Shown: positions 22,374 through 24,681 of the stretch, piece by piece
Layout: each line of letters starts with the position of its first letter
Numbering within the stretch: the first letter of the stretch is position 1
From: Victivallales bacterium
GTDB taxonomy: Bacteria > Verrucomicrobiota > Lentisphaeria > Victivallales > SZUA-371
Assembly: GCA_028691155.1 (NCBI GenBank)
Contig: JAQUZV010000002.1
Coordinates: 1-24,681 of the forward strand
Reading direction: 5' to 3'
DNA length: 24,681 nt
The notes under the pieces: generated by a model
The model's database searches: none
What the model saw: only the letters and a program-made list of their open reading frames with translations
Told to the model about the DNA's origin: nothing
Made by a program: the position numbers and the translations under genes

Positions 22374-23864
22374 ATGAAGAGAGCGCATATGTTTAAACGA
22401 ACCGTATTCTCGGCCACTTCGATCGGGTTGATGATCCTGTCCGGCTGCCAGACAGAAAAAACTTATGAGCAAAAACGGGCGGAAAAGGCCTGTGACCAGT
22501 ATTATCACATTTCCACCAAGACTCTTGATGCGGGAGATTCCCTGACGGTGGCGCAATGTATTGAAAATGCCTTGGAAAACAATCTTGACATCAAAGTGCA
22601 GGAAGTACGGGAAGCCGTCGGCAATGCCCGTCGTACCGCCGCTGTTCTGGCGATGCTCCCGGAAGTGAATATCAATGAAACGATGATGGCCCGCAGCAAT
22701 GAGCCCGGTTCCAGCAGCCAGAATGTTTATACCGGCGCCCAGAGTCTGACGCCCAGCAAAAGTTCCGAAAAGACCCAGAATACCTTCAATATCGACATGG
22801 CCCTGAGTGTAATCGACTTCGGCCTTGCCTATTTCAATTCTGTTCAGGCCCGCGACCGGGAATTGATCCTGGGCGAACAGAAAAAGCGTGCGATTCAGAA
22901 TCTTTCCTACGATGTGGCCAAGCAGTATTTCCGCGTTGCCGCGGTCCAGTATGCCATTCGGCAGTCTGCCAATATGATGGCCCGGACCGGCAATATCGAA
23001 CAGATTTTGGAAGATATCCAGAAGGAAAAGAATATTTCCGCCTTGCGGGCGTTGGACGAAAAGCGTCGTTTTATCAATTTGGAGAAAAAACTGCGGCAGT
23101 ATCAGGTCAGTTATGAGGATTCCTGTATTCAGTTGAAGGCGGTAATGGGATTCCGTCCCAATCATCGTATCCGGGTTGACGATACGCTGCTCGACCGTCT
23201 CAACGCCATTAAGGTTCCCCGGGTGGAACTTCTGGAAAAGCTTGCGATTCGGGAACGTCCCGAACTTTATGAAGCCGACATTCAACGTCATATCAGCATC
23301 GTCGATGCCCGGAAGGCGATTCTCCAGATGTTTCCGAACGTGCGGATGTTTGCCGATTACAACGATGCTTCCAATAAATATCTGTACAATAATCAGTGGT
23401 GGGCTCTCGGCATTCGCACCGCCTATGATCTGTTCAGCGTTCCGAAGACGGTGTTCGAATATCGGAGCAAGGTCAAGGAAGCGGAAGCATTGGATGCCAA
23501 GACCATCTCGCTGGCGTTGGGGGTAATGACGCAGGTGCGTCTGGCCCATTCGGCCATGATGCAGGCCAAGCGGGTTTACGATCTGGAAAACAAAGCCTAT
23601 CTGGTTTACAAGGAGCAGTTGGACGCGGTCCGCAAGATCTATGATGCCGGCGGCGAATTCTCTCAGTTGGAACTGGACGGACTGGAAATGGAAACAGCGG
23701 ATCACTGTATCAGCAAGGCATTTGCCCTCAGCGAATATTATCTGGCCTACTATCGGCTGTGCAACGCCGTCGGCGTGAGTTGCCTGGACCCGAGAGTGCT
23801 GGAGCAGAAGATCGCCGCCATCCGCAATCAGGAACATGGCATGGCGGTGGCCTCCGGCAAATAG
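22374..23864 (+). CDS. TolC-family outer-membrane efflux lipoprotein, paralogue 2
   Basis: The 496-residue protein is a paralogue of the preceding one along its whole length. It has a lipobox LSGC (Cys at about 25), then QCIENALENNLDIKV, DFGLAYFNSVQARDRE, RERPELYEADIQRHISIVDARKAI and NNQWWALGIRTAYDLF at matching places. It probably pairs with or substitutes for the first paralogue in an outer-membrane duct. The start could be 22374 or the second ATG at 22389 (MFKRTVFS), which has a purine-rich GAGAG 7 bases upstream and gives a more usual signal peptide. The gene is cotranscribed with its neighbour. Confidence 0.84.
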   Translation: MKRAHMFKRTVFSATSIGLMILSGCQTEKTYEQKRAEKACDQYYHISTKTLDAGDSLTVAQCIENALENNLDIKVQEVREAVGNARRTAAVLAMLPEVNINETMMARSNEPGSSSQNVYTGAQSLTPSKSSEKTQNTFNIDMALSVIDFGLAYFNSVQARDRELILGEQKKRAIQNLSYDVAKQYFRVAAVQYAIRQSANMMARTGNIEQILEDIQKEKNISALRALDEKRRFINLEKKLRQYQVSYEDSCIQLKAVMGFRPNHRIRVDDTLLDRLNAIKVPRVELLEKLAIRERPELYEADIQRHISIVDARKAILQMFPNVRMFADYNDASNKYLYNNQWWALGIRTAYDLFSVPKTVFEYRSKVKEAEALDAKTISLALGVMTQVRLAHSAMMQAKRVYDLENKAYLVYKEQLDAVRKIYDAGGEFSQLELDGLEMETADHCISKAFALSEYYLAYYRLCNAVGVSCLDPRVLEQKIAAIRNQEHGMAVASGK

Positions 23865-23939
23865 ATTTCTCCGCCCCGATGCGACGGGACGGATGTTCGG
23901 TAACGTCGGTTTTCGATCCGGTCGGATAAAGGAGGCACA

Positions 23940-24681
23940 ATGAAACGGATTTTCTGGTTGATTTGTATTCTGGCGGGAGGCGTGGTTGGAGCGGCTGCTC
24001 CGGTCAAACAGCCGACTCTGGCGGTCATGCCTTTCCTGATCGGCAATAACATCCGGGTCGTCAATGCCGGCAATTTCCGCCTTACTGCCGAAATTGCCGA
24101 AAATGAATTCACCAACAATGTGCAGCAATTCTTTGTCCGTTCCCGCAAATTCAATGTTCTGGACCGTACCAGTATCAACCGGATTATGGATGAAAACAAA
24201 AAACTGACGGCTTCCGAATGGGCCAAACCGGGGCAGGAACAGGAGGTCGGCCGGTTGCTGGTGGCGGATTATCTGGTGACCGGAAACATCAATCGGCTGG
24301 AATTTGTCGTGACGCCGCAGGATATTGCCATCACCGGAGAGCATGCGCCGCGGTTGCGGGCTACGCTTAAATGCCAATACAAGGTGACGGAAGTAAGTTC
24401 CGGGAAGATTGTGGCGGCGGGGCAGGTCAAACAGGTGCTGCGCAGTGAGGATGTCCGCCGCCGGGTGCCGGCGCAGGAACGTCGCGACTGGACCTTGGCC
24501 GATTACAAGGATATCCTCTTCGACGGTGCCTCCACCGTGGTGGGGACGGAAATTCTGGCGGGGATCTACCCGATTAAAATTGCCACGATCGACGGTGCGG
24601 CGGTGACGCTGAACCGGGGTGAAGGGGCGGGATTGGCGCCGGGGAGCCGACTGAATGTTTTCAATGCCGGTGCCGATACGG
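23940..24681 (+). CDS. CsgG/FlgT-like exported protein, N-terminal part (cut by window edge)
   Basis: About 247 residues are visible without a stop. A Sec signal peptide (MKRIFWLICILAGGVVGAAA) precedes TLAVMPF, and then FNVLDRTSINRIMDE and LLVADYLVTGNINRLEF appear, a pattern shared by CsgG-type and related periplasmic proteins in which a new oligomer forms from TolB-N-like strands. The visible end (VTLNRGEGAGLAPGSRLNVF) resembles the C-terminal domain of FlgT-like proteins. No lipobox follows the signal. AAGGAGG lies 5 bases before the ATG. It is 75 bases after the second TolC-like gene, likely in one operon. Exact role is unknown. Confidence 0.65.
   Translation, partial: MKRIFWLICILAGGVVGAAAPVKQPTLAVMPFLIGNNIRVVNAGNFRLTAEIAENEFTNNVQQFFVRSRKFNVLDRTSINRIMDENKKLTASEWAKPGQEQEVGRLLVADYLVTGNINRLEFVVTPQDIAITGEHAPRLRATLKCQYKVTEVSSGKIVAAGQVKQVLRSEDVRRRVPAQERRDWTLADYKDILFDGASTVVGTEILAGIYPIKIATIDGAAVTLNRGEGAGLAPGSRLNVFNAGADT

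Noticed and set aside
21813..24377. An 854-codon minus-strand frame
   Set aside because: It opposes both TolC-like genes and the CsgG-like gene, which have clear signal peptides, lipoboxes and conserved motifs. Its similar-looking stretches come from the paralogy of the sense genes.

Overview
The window is a moderately GC-rich bacterial chromosome segment, densely packed and coding on both strands. Two lipobox-bearing TolC-type outer-membrane proteins indicate a Gram-negative cell. The gene mix (PP2C/STAS signalling, NhaP- and ArsB-type carriers, lipoprotein TolC paralogues next to a CsgG-like protein) would suit a member of the PVC group such as Lentisphaerota (Victivallis-like). That placement is a guess from general character; no phylogenetic marker was tested. 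I saw no tRNA, rRNA, CRISPR array, insertion sequence or phage gene.

Layout. 1-2427 (minus): a signalling operon reading STAS antagonist, then a receiver/PP2C phosphatase/HATPase fusion, then a family 2 glycosyltransferase cut by the window edge. 2785-4842 (plus): a CPA1 Na+/H+ antiporter with a long cytosolic tail. 4959-7953 (plus): ribF, a membrane-anchored MerR-like protein, and a membrane protein that aligns with cobalamin synthase CobS but lacks its acidic catalytic residues. 8058-11797 (minus): an EIIA-CBS regulatory protein, an ArsB/NhaD-type carrier, a GNAT acetyltransferase and a DUF2156 protein. 11966-13219 (minus): icd. 13583-14314 (plus): larB. 14612-15349 (plus): a SAM methyltransferase followed by two hairpins, the second a clear intrinsic terminator. 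15468-16124 (minus): a NUDIX hydrolase. 16323-20413 (plus): proA, a BioH-like esterase, bioC and mtaB, each overlapping the next. 20410-20640 (minus): a small tail-anchored membrane protein whose end overlaps mtaB. 20880-24681 (plus): two tandem TolC-like lipoproteins and a CsgG/FlgT-like exported protein that runs off the right edge.

How the genes fit together. The EIIA-CBS protein probably senses phosphorylation and nucleotide state for the carrier it precedes. The esterase and BioC would together make the pimeloyl moiety of biotin. The STAS and PP2C proteins form a partner-switching module that may control the adjacent glycosyltransferase or a sigma factor elsewhere.

Five intergenic regions carry the same promoter form, TTGnnn, 16-17 bp, TATATT, the -10 usually extended to TATATTAT; a sixth before ribF has a 15-bp spacer. 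This looks like the housekeeping promoter of this organism. The most unusual items are the CobS-like protein with lost active-site residues, its membrane-bound MerR-like neighbour, and the lipoprotein TolC pair with the CsgG-like partner.
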